Shown: positions 34,386 through 42,893 of the stretch, piece after piece
Layout of the letters: each line of letters starts with the position of its first letter
How positions within the stretch are numbered: the stretch's first letter is position 1
Assembly (NCBI GenBank): GCA_019749805.1
Contig: JAIEPH010000027.1
Span: 1 to 64,000, forward strand
DNA: 64,000 nt
Source: Mycobacteriaceae bacterium
GTDB taxonomy: Bacteria > Actinomycetota > Actinomycetes > Mycobacteriales > Mycobacteriaceae
Reading direction: 5' to 3'
Program-made: the position numbers and the translations under genes
The notes under the pieces: model-generated
Databases searched by the model: none
What the model saw: only the letters and a program-made list of their open reading frames with translations
What the model was told of the DNA's origin: nothing

Positions 34386-35282
34386 TCACGTTGTGGCGAC
34401 ATGCTGCTCGTGCGTGAAGACCTTCTCGGCTTCGATGGCCGGCTCACCCTCGGGATTGGCCTCGGCACCGGTGTTCTCGCGCAAAGACGTGCCCAGCCAC
34501 TGCTCTTCAGGCTTCTCGACGTAGTCCCACTCAACACCCTCGGGCCAGGGACCCTGGCCCTCGTTCCACGGCCCCCGCACCGATTGACCGTTGCCGTTGC
34601 TCATGTTGAACGCGACGTTCTGGAACCGCGGGTCACCGGGCAGCTGACCGGGCGGGAAGTTCACGGGGAGCTCGTTGAGCGCTGCCGTGAACTGTTGATA
34701 GTGCGCGATCTCCCGAGTCATCAAGAACGTCAGGGTGTCCTGGACGCCAGGATCGTCGGTGAACTGCTTCAGGTACTCGTAGACGACCTTGGCCCGAGAC
34801 TCGGCTGCCAGATTGTTCCGCAGGTCCACGGTGGGGTCACCGTTGGCGTCGATGAACGCACCGGTCCAATTGTTGCCTGCGGAGTCCTTCACGTCCGGGC
34901 CGCCGCCACTGAGCACCAGGAACATGGGATTCACCGCGACCTGGTGGATTGCGTGCTCGCGACCGTCCTTGCTGGCGACGGCGGGCATCCAATCGCACCG
35001 CTGATTGGCGATCTTCAGATCGTCGTTGAGGCCGTCGAGCAACATGGTGATGGTCGATCCGACGATTTCGAGGTGGCTGAGTTCCTCGGTGGCGATGTCC
35101 ATGAACAGGTCGTACATCTTTGGATTCTTTTCCCTCAGCACGAACGCCTGGATGAAGTACTGCAGCGCCGCGGTGAGCTCGCCGTTGGCGCCGCCGAATT
35201 GCTCCATGAGAAGGCTGGCGAAACGTGGGTCCGGCTCGGATACCCGTACCTCGAATTGAAGATCTTTGTTATGCGTGAACAC
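34386..35282 (-). CDS. Manganese (non-haem) catalase
   Basis: 298 residues with the di-manganese ligand set: Glu in GGANGELTAALQYF (about 35), Glu and His in ATEELSHLEIVG (about 65-72), Glu in ESRAKVVYEYL and Glu/His in TREIAHYQQF (about 190). It decomposes hydrogen peroxide without haem. The GTG start has GGGAGG just upstream. A SigF-type promoter lies 70 bases before it, so the gene should be induced in stress or stationary phase. Confidence 0.93.
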   Translation of the reverse strand: MFTHNKDLQFEVRVSEPDPRFASLLMEQFGGANGELTAALQYFIQAFVLREKNPKMYDLFMDIATEELSHLEIVGSTITMLLDGLNDDLKIANQRCDWMPAVASKDGREHAIHQVAVNPMFLVLSGGGPDVKDSAGNNWTGAFIDANGDPTVDLRNNLAAESRAKVVYEYLKQFTDDPGVQDTLTFLMTREIAHYQQFTAALNELPVNFPPGQLPGDPRFQNVAFNMSNGNGQSVRGPWNEGQGPWPEGVEWDYVEKPEEQWLGTSLRENTGAEANPEGEPAIEAEKVFTHEQHVATT

Positions 35283-35351
35283 GACGCCTCCCGACTGAAA
35301 AGTGGTTTGGGGTCCTTGGTCCGCTGGGCTGTGGGCCGAGGTGAGACCCGC

Positions 35352-35377
35352 TTACCCGTGGCACCGGCACGCAAACC
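35352..35377 (-). promoter_or_regulatory. SigF-type promoter of the Mn-catalase operon
   Basis: On the minus strand GGTTT (35377-35373), 15-base spacer, GGGTAA (35357-35352), an excellent match to the mycobacterial SigF consensus GGTTT-N15-17-GGGTAT. It ends 69 bases before the GTG. Confidence 0.8.
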
Positions 35378-35442
35378 ACCGGATCGGTGTCGTTCGCGTG
35401 AGATTCAAGATCGGCCAACAGGTTTCAAGATCCGCAAGGGCA

Positions 35443-36162
35443 TCAGTTGCCGTCGCGCTCCGCGGCGTCGCGAAGTATCTGCTGCAAGCGCTCCAACGGG
35501 GTTCCGGGCTCGAGACGCAACTGTGAACCGTCCTCCGCCTGGGCGCCGCCAGACGCCATTGGCGGCGGCGGTGTGACAGGGGGGGTCGGCGGCGGGGGCG
35601 GTGGTGGTGCGACCTGCGCGGCGCCGATCTTCTGATTCAGCCGGGGCAGTGCCTCGTTGCGTAACGCCTGCCGCTGCGGATCCGGATCGCTGTTGCCCGC
35701 AAAGCACCCCTGCGGAGCTTCCTGAACCACGGTTCGCGCACCGATGAAGTACGCGGCCGCGGTTCGGCCGTCGAGCACGGCAGCCGCCCGGTCGCCCAAC
35801 GTCTCGCGGACGAGTTCGAGATTGACCCGCACCGAACAGGATTCACCGATCTCCGTGCGCGACAGACTTTCGCCGAATTGGCGGTCCGCCTCCTCCAGCC
35901 TGTTGTCGAGCACCGCGAGACTGCCTGCGGCGAAATACGCTTTGGCCGGTTCGATGACATTGAGCACGGTCAGCGAGTCGACCGCCCGGTCTAGCCCTGC
36001 GTTGTCCCGCTCGGTGAAGGCCGAGACGGCCGACTCCCCCGCGATCACCACCGAGATCGACTTGGCGATCACCACGACGAGAAGCAGCGCGATCGGTGCG
36101 GAGAACACCAGCAGGCGCCGCCGCAGCCGCAGCCGCGCGGAGCCGCTTCGCCACCAGCTCAC
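35443..36162 (-). CDS. Membrane-anchored TPR-like protein of the MoxR-VWA operon
   Basis: 239 residues from GTG 36162, whose first bases overlap the stop of the preceding gene (GTGA). One N-terminal membrane segment (about 17-40) is followed by an outward domain with helical repeat character (YFAAGSLAVLDNRLEEADRQ) and a Pro-rich tract (about 185-205) before a short C-terminal helix. Two cysteines may pair. In Bacteroides and proteobacterial relatives the last Bat genes also encode TPR proteins. I see no catalytic motif. Confidence 0.75.
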   Translation of the reverse strand: MSWWRSGSARLRLRRRLLVFSAPIALLLVVVIAKSISVVIAGESAVSAFTERDNAGLDRAVDSLTVLNVIEPAKAYFAAGSLAVLDNRLEEADRQFGESLSRTEIGESCSVRVNLELVRETLGDRAAAVLDGRTAAAYFIGARTVVQEAPQGCFAGNSDPDPQRQALRNEALPRLNQKIGAAQVAPPPPPPPTPPVTPPPPMASGGAQAEDGSQLRLEPGTPLERLQQILRDAAERDGN

Positions 36163-37091
36163 GTGGCCACCTCCGCGCTGACGACTCGGTTGCGCCGGAG
36201 GTCGCGCAGCACGAGGTAGAGCTCGATCAGGATGAGGATCGCGGCGCCGACGGCCGGCAACCAGTACGTCTCGGTGCCTGTTTCGACTGAGGCGACGGCG
36301 GTGGTCGGCTCATCCGTTGCGCCGTCCGGCAGCTCGACGGACAGAGGCGCGGCGTCGGGTCGCCCGACGTAGGGGACACCGAGTTGATCGGCGACGCCCC
36401 GCAGTGTGGCCTCGTCGGCGGAAGTGCCGTAGCCGAGCACAGCGCCACCGTCGACCGATCCCGCAGGCGGCGCGAATTCCCTTGGCGGGAGCTCTGACTC
36501 AGGCGCGCCTGCGCCCAGATAGAAGACCAACGTCGTGGCCCGCGGATATTGCTGAACCGCGCTGATCAACTGGTACCGCAACACAGTGCCCGCCGCGCCG
36601 GCGTTGGTCTGGGTGGCGGTGTCGGGCCCGGACGCATACGGGACCAAGGTGTCCAGGACCGGCCGCAGGCTCCAGGTGTCAGCCGACAGCGGCCAGTCCA
36701 GCGACGGAGCCGACGCGAACCCGATGACCGCGAAGCGTGCGCGCGGATAGCGGTCGACCAGTACCTCGAGGTCGTCGCGCGCGACGTCCATCCGGGTCCG
36801 GCCGTCGAGGTCGCGAACCGCCATGTCCGGTGATCGGTCGACGACGAGGAATACGTTCGGTTCCAGGTCGCCCGCGCTGCGCGTCGTGCTCTCGTCGTCG
36901 GCGAGGATCACCACACGACTCGCCGCCAAGACGAGAAGCAGCGCCGCGGCGCTGATGAGGAGCCATCGCCATAGCGCCGTCCGGTTGCGCCCGGAGGCTC
37001 GCCACCGCCGCAACGTGAGGATCTGCGCGACGATCAGCAGCACCGCCATGGCGACCAACAGCAGTGTCGGCAGGACCGGATGCAGCGTCAT
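36159..37091 (-). CDS. VWA-domain membrane protein (BatA/B-like) with altered MIDAS
   Basis: 310 residues from ATG 37091, which overlaps the stop of the previous gene (ATGA). Two N-terminal membrane segments and one near the C-terminus bracket a von Willebrand A domain. The metal site should read DxSxS but here is DRSPD (about residue 88), with Asp replacing the last Ser. Other parts of the fold (ARFAVIGFAS, ATTLVFYLGAG) are present. It probably acts as a scaffold with the MoxR ATPase in folding or envelope-stress assembly. Confidence 0.78.
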   Translation of the reverse strand: MTLHPVLPTLLLVAMAVLLIVAQILTLRRWRASGRNRTALWRWLLISAAALLLVLAASRVVILADDESTTRSAGDLEPNVFLVVDRSPDMAVRDLDGRTRMDVARDDLEVLVDRYPRARFAVIGFASAPSLDWPLSADTWSLRPVLDTLVPYASGPDTATQTNAGAAGTVLRYQLISAVQQYPRATTLVFYLGAGAPESELPPREFAPPAGSVDGGAVLGYGTSADEATLRGVADQLGVPYVGRPDAAPLSVELPDGATDEPTTAVASVETGTETYWLPAVGAAILILIELYLVLRDLRRNRVVSAEVAT

Positions 37092-38053
37092 GGTCGCACC
37101 ACCAGCGGCCACATCACCAATGCGGTGAGCGCCGTCAGCGCCAACACCAGTGGTATATCGGGCGTTTCGACTACGCTGACGGCCGCATTCTGGGACTCAG
37201 TCGACGGCGGAGGGTGATCTCTGATCTCGGCCAGGTCGGCGTTCGCATCGGAGTTCACCGGGAACGAGCGGCCCCCGCTCTCGCGGGCCAGTGCGTCCAG
37301 CGCTCCGTTGTCCGTCTCGGTGAACAGAAGATTGACCTGCACGTCGGCTTCCTGCGCCAGGTCGCGGACCCCGTCGGGAGTGAACAGCGCAGGGCGGGAG
37401 TCACCGGGGGTGCGTAGCGACCCGGGTCCGACGTAGATGAGCGAACGCCGCGGTGCAGTCGACTGGTCAGCCGGGGGAAAGCCCGTCAGGCACATCGCCA
37501 ACACATCTTCGACACCGCCGGCGTAGTTCACGTAGTCCAGGGCGGGAGCCCACGTACCGGCATCGCCCGACCCACCGGCGTAGGTATTGAATCGGCCTGC
37601 TGCGTATTGATAGTCGCGCGTCATCGGCACGATTCGCCGGTCGGCGGTGGTCAACCCGATACGCTGAGTGCTGAAGTTCCCGACTTCGGTCGCGAAGTGT
37701 CGCAGCGTGGCCCGGACCTCGGGATCGCTTGGCGGACCGCCCATGCACAGCATGATGTCCTCGGGCTGGGCTTCCTGGGATTGCCTTGCAGCCGAGGGCA
37801 ATCCAATCGGGCGGGCGGCAGCCACCACAGCCGCTCCGAAGATCACCGTCAGCAAAGCGATGGCGACGACGGCCGACAGCGTGCGCAGCCGCGCTGCGCG
37901 TCGGTACTCCGGCAGGCGGGTCAGCCGGTCGACGTTCGCCAGCAGACGTAGCCGTCGCCGCACGGTACGCATCGGCTTCAACAGCACCGCCGCGATGCAG
38001 CACGCCAATCCGAGGCATCCGGCGATCGCCACGACCCACCACGTCAGCTCCAT
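37088..38053 (-). CDS. VWA-like membrane protein lacking a MIDAS motif
   Basis: 321 residues. N-terminal membrane segments at about residues 5-25 and 58-82, and one at the C-terminus (VLALTALTALVMWPLVV). The intervening domain resembles VWA proteins in layout (IMLCMGG strand, RIGLTTADRRIVPM, LIYVGPGSL, VQVNLLFTET) but the DxSxS metal motif is absent. It overlaps the previous gene by 10 bases and the next by 4, so it is an obligate member of the MoxR operon. Confidence 0.72.
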   Translation of the reverse strand: MELTWWVVAIAGCLGLACCIAAVLLKPMRTVRRRLRLLANVDRLTRLPEYRRAARLRTLSAVVAIALLTVIFGAAVVAAARPIGLPSAARQSQEAQPEDIMLCMGGPPSDPEVRATLRHFATEVGNFSTQRIGLTTADRRIVPMTRDYQYAAGRFNTYAGGSGDAGTWAPALDYVNYAGGVEDVLAMCLTGFPPADQSTAPRRSLIYVGPGSLRTPGDSRPALFTPDGVRDLAQEADVQVNLLFTETDNGALDALARESGGRSFPVNSDANADLAEIRDHPPPSTESQNAAVSVVETPDIPLVLALTALTALVMWPLVVRP

Positions 38054-38517
38054 GTGCGGATCAACTCCTCGGCGGAGTCACTCACGAATGCGACGTCGAC
38101 GCTCGAATCGGCGTTGAACTGAGCGTCGATCAGTTCCGCCAAAACCGGTGCTGCCATGGCCAACTCGCCAGCAGCGATGGCGTCGACTTGCAAGTATTCG
38201 GCACGCACACCGGTGGCCGCGTGCAGAAACGCCCGCAGCTCGCGGCTGACCGCCGCAGCGGCGGGAGCCGACCCGAGTTCCCCCCCGCGATAGCGCTCAC
38301 CGATGGCGCGCACGGCTTGGGCGGACCGCCGTTTGACCAGCTCGCTGCGCGCCGTTCCGATGACGGGCAGGCCGCGCAACCGACGCCCCGGCATCGTGAA
38401 CACGAACACCGCGGCGTACCAGCCGATCAAGACCAACGCCAAAAGGACCGCCAGCCACAACCACCACGACGAATACGGCGTGGGTCCGATGACGAACCGG
38501 ACCAGCTCATCTGACAC
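38044..38517 (-). CDS. Small membrane protein of the MoxR-VWA operon (DUF4381-like)
   Basis: 157 residues. One clear membrane segment (about 18-42) then a cytoplasmic helical domain including ELRAFLHAATGVRAEYLQVD, the layout of the small membrane partners encoded between DUF58 and VWA genes in MoxR operons. It overlaps the neighbours on both sides by about 10 bases, which supports translation as part of one unit. Confidence 0.7.
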   Translation of the reverse strand: MSDELVRFVIGPTPYSSWWLWLAVLLALVLIGWYAAVFVFTMPGRRLRGLPVIGTARSELVKRRSAQAVRAIGERYRGGELGSAPAAAAVSRELRAFLHAATGVRAEYLQVDAIAAGELAMAAPVLAELIDAQFNADSSVDVAFVSDSAEELIRTWS

Positions 38518-39379
38518 GGGCGAACGCTCCGGTCATCGCCGTCAGTCCGGCCCTGATGCGCGTACTGCCGGTAAATCTCGCGTGCGATACGCCGTGCATC
38601 GTCAGGAAGGCCGAAAGGTGCTCCCGTCGTGTGAATTCGGCTTTGCGGTAGGCCTCGACGACTTCCGGTCCGAGCGCCGCGCCGCCCATGACGACCCGAC
38701 CGGCGGCAACGTCGTAACCGTCGTCCTCGTCGTCGACGGCCCCGACCGCCGCCATGTCGGCGACCATGGCCCACAGCACGTCATGTCGCGCCGTCAGTCG
38801 GGTCAGTGTCTCGCCGAGACCGTCGCTGATCTCCGGCTCGTCGGATACGACGAAGATCAACAACGGGTGCCGATAGTGCTTTGCCACCCAATTCAGCTGT
38901 GTCACAACGTTGCTGGGCGCTGGTCCGGTCCTGGTGTGGTGATGAAACCGGTGCAGCATGCTCTCGATGTGTGTCTCGCCGCGTCGCAGTCGGATGTCGA
39001 CGCATCCACGAACGTCGCCGAACACCATGCCGATCTCGTCGGATCGGCGCAGCGTGATCAGCCCGATGGCACCGATGACATGGGCTGCGATGTCGCGCTT
39101 ACGCTCGCCCGATGGCGCCTGGGCGACGCTGTTCCGGCCGGCGTCGGCGACCACGAGAATCTTGTGGTGCTTCTCGGAGACGAAGCGTTTGATCAGAACA
39201 TGGCCCGACCGTGCGGTGGCCTTCCAGTCGATATCGCGGACGTCGTCGCCCGGCACATAGGGCCGCAGGTCGTCGAATTCGAGGCTGCGGGTGTGTACCA
39301 GTGCGTACCGCCCGCCGTCCAAGAGTCCGGTCGTATCGCGCCCGAAGAACTGCTTGGCACGGTCGAGATGCTTGCCCAT
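38507..39379 (-). CDS. DUF58 domain protein
   Basis: 290 residues. The DUF58 signature is exact: PGDDVRDIDWKATARSGHVL (about residues 42-61) followed by IKRFVSE. The rest shows a VWA-like fold (KILVVADAGRNSV; DAGRN replaces DxSxS). DUF58 proteins are always encoded next to MoxR ATPases. It starts four bases after moxR ends, so the two are co-translated. Confidence 0.88.
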   Translation of the reverse strand: MGKHLDRAKQFFGRDTTGLLDGGRYALVHTRSLEFDDLRPYVPGDDVRDIDWKATARSGHVLIKRFVSEKHHKILVVADAGRNSVAQAPSGERKRDIAAHVIGAIGLITLRRSDEIGMVFGDVRGCVDIRLRRGETHIESMLHRFHHHTRTGPAPSNVVTQLNWVAKHYRHPLLIFVVSDEPEISDGLGETLTRLTARHDVLWAMVADMAAVGAVDDEDDGYDVAAGRVVMGGAALGPEVVEAYRKAEFTRREHLSAFLTMHGVSHARFTGSTRIRAGLTAMTGAFARVR

Positions 39380-39382
39380 GCC

Positions 39383-40384
39383 TCACGGCACCCGCACCGC
39401 TGCCAGCACCGCGTCGACCACTACGTCGGGTGTGATCTGCAGGCTGGCCGCCTCGAAGCCGAGGATCAGGCGGTGGCGTAGAACGCGGTGCGCCACCGCG
39501 GCGACGTCATCGGGCACGATGTGGGTGCGGCCGCGGACCACGGCGAGGGCGCGCGCGGTACGGCAGAACGCGATCGTCGCTCTAGGGCTCGCTCCGTATT
39601 CGATCAACCGGGCGATGTTCGCCGGCAAATACTGCTCCGGCTCCCGCGTCACGTTCACGAGCCGGCCGGCGTAGGCGATCAGGTCGCGGTCCATGTACAC
39701 GGTGCGGACGAGGGCCTGCACACGCCGGATGTCGTCGATCCCGACGACCGGGGGCGTTCGATAGTTCTTCTCGTACAGGCCGGCGTCCATCCGCAACACG
39801 ACCTCGACCTCGTCGTCGACGGAGGGGTACCGGACGAGTTCCTTCAACATGAATCGATCGGTCTGCGCCTCCGAGAGTGGGTAGGTGCCTTCCTGTTCGA
39901 CCGGGTTCTGGGTGGCGATCACCAGAAAGGGTTCGGGGATCGGGTATTCCACACCGGCGATGGTGGTCTGGCGTTCTTCCATCGCCTCGAGCATCGCGCT
40001 CTGGGTCTTCGCGCTTGATCGGTTGATCTCGTCGAGCAGGACGATGTTGGCGTGCACGGGTCCCAGTTGGGTGGCGAAGGAGTTGGTGGCCGCCTCGTAG
40101 ATCTGGGTGCCGATGATGTCGCTGGGCAGCAGGTCGGGCGTGCACTGGATACGCCGGAACCCGCCCTGGATCGACTCGGCGATGACGCGGGCGGCGGTGG
40201 TCTTGGCCAGGCCGGGCACGCTCTCGATCAGCAGATGCCCGCCGGCCAGCAGGGTGATCAGCAACGACTCCCGCAGGTCGTGCTGGCCGACCACCTTGGC
40301 CGAGAAGGCCGAGGACACCGCCGCGACGACGTGTTCGGCGTCGGCGAGATCGCGCTGGTCAAGCCGCGGTGGTGGCGCGGTCAT
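39383..40384 (-). CDS. moxR: MoxR-family AAA+ ATPase
   Basis: 333 residues. Walker A is VPGLAKTTAAR (about residues 55-65), Walker B IVLLDEINRSSAKTQSAMLE (about 117-136), sensor 1 VIATQNPVEQEGTYPLSEAQ, and the lid region with PDDVAAVAHRVLRHRL. MoxR ATPases work as chaperones with DUF58 and VWA proteins. It heads a six-gene minus-strand operon ending at 35443. I cannot tell by sight which of the several mycobacterial moxR paralogues it corresponds to. Confidence 0.93.
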   Translation of the reverse strand: MTAPPPRLDQRDLADAEHVVAAVSSAFSAKVVGQHDLRESLLITLLAGGHLLIESVPGLAKTTAARVIAESIQGGFRRIQCTPDLLPSDIIGTQIYEAATNSFATQLGPVHANIVLLDEINRSSAKTQSAMLEAMEERQTTIAGVEYPIPEPFLVIATQNPVEQEGTYPLSEAQTDRFMLKELVRYPSVDDEVEVVLRMDAGLYEKNYRTPPVVGIDDIRRVQALVRTVYMDRDLIAYAGRLVNVTREPEQYLPANIARLIEYGASPRATIAFCRTARALAVVRGRTHIVPDDVAAVAHRVLRHRLILGFEAASLQITPDVVVDAVLAAVRVP

Positions 40385-40447
40385 AGGTACCTTCCGTAAC
40401 GCAACAAGTCCCGCTAGGGGTACCCAGCCACCGCCATCTCATGCTTG

Positions 40448-40813
40448 CTAGGACGGCGGAATCAGCACGGTGTAGAGCTCGGCGATCCTGCCGTCCTCGA
40501 TCACGGCGGCATCGAAGCCGGACATGCCGGTTTGTCCGGTGGTCGGGTCGACGAGGTTCCAGGCCAGGTATCCGAAGTCGGGCAGCATGTGCACCGGGCC
40601 GGCCGCCGCGAACTGTTGGTCTCCCAATTGGTTCTGCAGCGCAACGCATTTCGCTTCCAACGCATCATGTCCGGTGGACACGCCCTCGGCATCGGTCCAT
40701 CGGACGTCGGGTGCGTAGGTGCGCTCGATCGCGGGCCGCCGCGTTTTCTCGTCGCGTTCGTTGAACACCGCGAGCAGGTTGGCCAGCATCAGGGTTTCGA
40801 TCGGGTCAGACAC
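40448..40813 (-). CDS. SnoaL/NTF2-like protein
   Basis: 121 residues with the alpha+beta barrel pattern of SnoaL-like domains: RPAIERTYAPDVRWTDAEGV, TGHDALEAKCVALQ and a late FDAAVIEDGRIAELYTVL. Such domains serve as isomerases, hydratases or ligand-binding proteins of unknown substrate. It precedes the MoxR operon by 63 bases on the same strand but seems functionally unrelated. Confidence 0.8.
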   Translation of the reverse strand: MSDPIETLMLANLLAVFNERDEKTRRPAIERTYAPDVRWTDAEGVSTGHDALEAKCVALQNQLGDQQFAAAGPVHMLPDFGYLAWNLVDPTTGQTGMSGFDAAVIEDGRIAELYTVLIPPS

Positions 40814-40844
40814 CGGATCAGCCTACGTGCTTGCTGATCGCCGG

Positions 40845-41696
40845 TCATTTCCTGCCGAAGTACAGCTCCTGGGTCGCGATGCAGACCAGTTGCCCTGAGC
40901 GGTTGTACATCGTCGACGTCGATAGTCCCCGGCCCGCGACACCGCTCGGCGAAAACTGGTCGGACAGCACCCAATCCGACAGGTCGACCGGCCGGTGAAA
41001 CCACAGCGCATGGTCGATCAGCGCGTTGAAGGCACTCAGTGGCGTCTGGCGCCGCTGGGTAAGCGCCACCTCGACCATCGTGGTACCCGACAGATACGTC
41101 AACAGACAGCTGCCCAACACCGGATCGGCGGACACAGAACCGTTGGGCCGCCACCACATTCGCATACGCGGTGGCAGCTCGGGCAACTCGATCGCCAGCC
41201 GTGGTGGGGCGTCGACGTAGCGCAGATCGAACGGTTGCGGCCGAACCCAATGGCCGCCCAGCTCGTCGGCGTAGTCCGCCAGCTGCTCCTGGATTGGTGG
41301 CAGCGATTCGGGGGTGGCGATGTCGGGCATCGGCTGCTGATAGTCGAGTGACTCGATGGGCTCGCTGAACGACGCGAGCGCTTCCAGCAGGATCTGTCCG
41401 TTCTGGCGCGCCGTGATCTGGCGGGTCGACAGCGCGCCGCCGTCACGCGCCACGTCGACGTGGATGTCGACGGGCGCACGCGCGTCGCCGGCCCGGATGT
41501 AGTAGACGTGCACGCTGTGCGGGGTTCGGCCGGGAGCGGTGAGGCTCGCGGCCATGAGCGCCTGACCCGCTATGTGTCCCCCGACGATGTGGTGAGCCGG
41601 ATTGTCGAGCTGCGTCGCGAGGAAGTGGTGTTCGTCGACCCGTTCGACTTCAAGCGTGGCGACAACGTCGGCCAGGGTCGGCGGTCGGTATGTCAC
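40845..41696 (-). CDS. Acyl-CoA thioesterase II (TesB-like)
   Basis: 283 residues from GTG 41696, the usual TesB length; a longer start at 41753 would add residues without similarity and overlap the divergent microprotein. Two hot-dog folds are visible: NPAHHIVGGHIAGQALMAAS with SVHVYYIRAG in the first, FNALIDHALWFHRP with SGVAGRGLSTSTMYNRSG in the second. The catalytic Asp-Gln/Thr set lies in the second half (IDHALWFHRP then S/T). It releases fatty acids from acyl-CoA. Confidence 0.87.
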   Translation of the reverse strand: MTYRPPTLADVVATLEVERVDEHHFLATQLDNPAHHIVGGHIAGQALMAASLTAPGRTPHSVHVYYIRAGDARAPVDIHVDVARDGGALSTRQITARQNGQILLEALASFSEPIESLDYQQPMPDIATPESLPPIQEQLADYADELGGHWVRPQPFDLRYVDAPPRLAIELPELPPRMRMWWRPNGSVSADPVLGSCLLTYLSGTTMVEVALTQRRQTPLSAFNALIDHALWFHRPVDLSDWVLSDQFSPSGVAGRGLSTSTMYNRSGQLVCIATQELYFGRK

Positions 41697-41716
41697 CTGC
41701 GCATCATGCCGTAGCC

Positions 41717-41742
41717 GTTTTCGCCGGTCGGATCGCGGGTAA
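41717..41742 (+). promoter_or_regulatory. SigF-type promoter before microprotein-PPOX pair
   Basis: GTTT (41717-41720), 16-base spacer, GGGTAA (41737-41742). The -10 ends 9 bases before the ATG at 41752, so the mRNA should be leaderless or nearly so. Confidence 0.65.
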
Positions 41743-41751
41743 GGGTCCGTC

Positions 41752-41868
41752 ATGACATCTCCGGAGCCTGCGAACGAAACCGACGAAGTCCTCACCACGC
41801 CCGCCACCCCGGGAGCGGCGGCGTTGCCGACGGAGCCTGACGAGGACGACGAGTCCACGCACGAATGA
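41752..41868 (+). CDS. 38-residue acidic microprotein
   Basis: ATG 41752 to TGA 41868. The stop overlaps the ATG of the PPOX gene (ATGA at 41865-41868), which argues for real translation. The peptide begins MTSPEPAN and has no Lys or Arg, about 11 acidic residues and many Pro/Thr, so it should be disordered. It resembles in length, start and composition the 40-residue peptide at 33638-33760; both follow SigF-type promoters. Function is unknown. Confidence 0.6.
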   Translation: MTSPEPANETDEVLTTPATPGAAALPTEPDEDDESTHE

Positions 41869-42290
41869 GTTCTGACGCGTCGCTGACCGCCGAGGACCTC
41901 GAGTTTCTACGGCGTCCGCTGCATGGCTTTCTATCCGTTGCCAAGGGCCCGGTTCCACCGCAGCCCCGACCGGTGTGGTTCGAGGTCACCGCCGAGGGGA
42001 CGATCCAATTGTTCACCGGGCCAGACACTTTGAAAGTACGGCGGGTGCGCGACGACCCACGCGCCTCGCTCGTCGTAGCCGCCCCCGTTGGGGAACGCGA
42101 GCGATGGGTGTCTGTCGCCGGCCGCGCCACCGTGGAAACCGACGGAGGACGCGACCTGGCCGCCCGGCTGGCCGAGCGCTACTGGGATCTCGACGACCCG
42201 ATGCGGGCGAAGGACCTTGCCGAGATCCTGGCCGAGGATCAGGTTCGGTTCGTCATCCATCCGGAGCGGGTCAGCCGCTACCGGTACTGA
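41865..42290 (+). CDS. PPOX-class F420/FMN-dependent split-barrel protein
   Basis: 141 residues, pyridoxamine 5'-phosphate oxidase fold: FLRRPLHGFLSVAKGPVPPQ (N-terminal strand), PVWFEVTAEGTIQLFT, then VRRVRDDPRASLVVAA and WVSVAGRATVE. The mycobacterial family includes F420-dependent reductases and biliverdin reductases. Substrate is unknown. It is translationally coupled to the microprotein and shares its SigF-type promoter, so it probably serves stress or stationary phase. Confidence 0.85.
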   Translation: MSSDASLTAEDLEFLRRPLHGFLSVAKGPVPPQPRPVWFEVTAEGTIQLFTGPDTLKVRRVRDDPRASLVVAAPVGERERWVSVAGRATVETDGGRDLAARLAERYWDLDDPMRAKDLAEILAEDQVRFVIHPERVSRYRY

Positions 42291-42294
42291 CCCG

Positions 42295-42840
42295 TCAGGC
42301 CAGCGGCTGCCCGTCCTTGGTCAGCACGTGCCACTCGCCGCCGAACAGGTCCAGACCCTGCCCGCCGGCCTCCCGGTCACCCTTGTCTCCCGCGTAGCGG
42401 TACAGCGGGTGGCCCTTGTAGGTCACCTGGTTGGTTCCGTCGCGACGCGGGGTGGTCGACGCGGCTGCCACGTCGATGCCGATGCCGCCCGCCGGGGTGC
42501 CTTTGGCCAAGATGGGCAGCCACGTGTCGGCACACACGTCGTAGCAGTTCGGGTCGTTCGGTCGGTCAGCGGTGAAGGTATAGACGGTGCGGCCCGAGCC
42601 GTCGACGATGATCTGGCCGAGGTCGCCTCGATCGTCTATTTCCAGCGACACGTCGCCGATCGGCGGTATCCGATCCGTCGACGGGATCGGGGTCGGTGTA
42701 CCGGTCGCGTCGGTTCTCGGTGCGGCCACCGTGCTCGGCGTCTCGCCGGCCGTCGAGGACTCAGTGGCCGCCTGGTTGGCGAATGCCGAGCACGCCGTCA
42801 ACGCCGCAGCGCTGACCAGTACAAGCGGAAGCGGATGCAT
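42295..42840 (-). CDS. Lipoprotein with COG4315 repeats
   Basis: 181 residues from ATG 42840. The signal has the lipobox ALTAC (Cys at about 17), so the protein is lipid-anchored. After a Thr/Pro-rich linker two copies of the secreted repeat follow: VDGSGRTVYTFTADRPNDPN with CYDVCADTW, and VTYKGHPLYRYAGDKGDREA. This repeat is common in actinobacterial lipoproteins of unknown function. Two cysteines of the first repeat likely pair. It is convergent with the PPOX gene. Confidence 0.85.
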   Translation of the reverse strand: MHPLPLVLVSAAALTACSAFANQAATESSTAGETPSTVAAPRTDATGTPTPIPSTDRIPPIGDVSLEIDDRGDLGQIIVDGSGRTVYTFTADRPNDPNCYDVCADTWLPILAKGTPAGGIGIDVAAASTTPRRDGTNQVTYKGHPLYRYAGDKGDREAGGQGLDLFGGEWHVLTKDGQPLA

Positions 42841-42893
42841 GGTGATTCCGTTTCCACCTGCGACGTCGCTGAAACCCGGCGTGGCGCAGGCCA

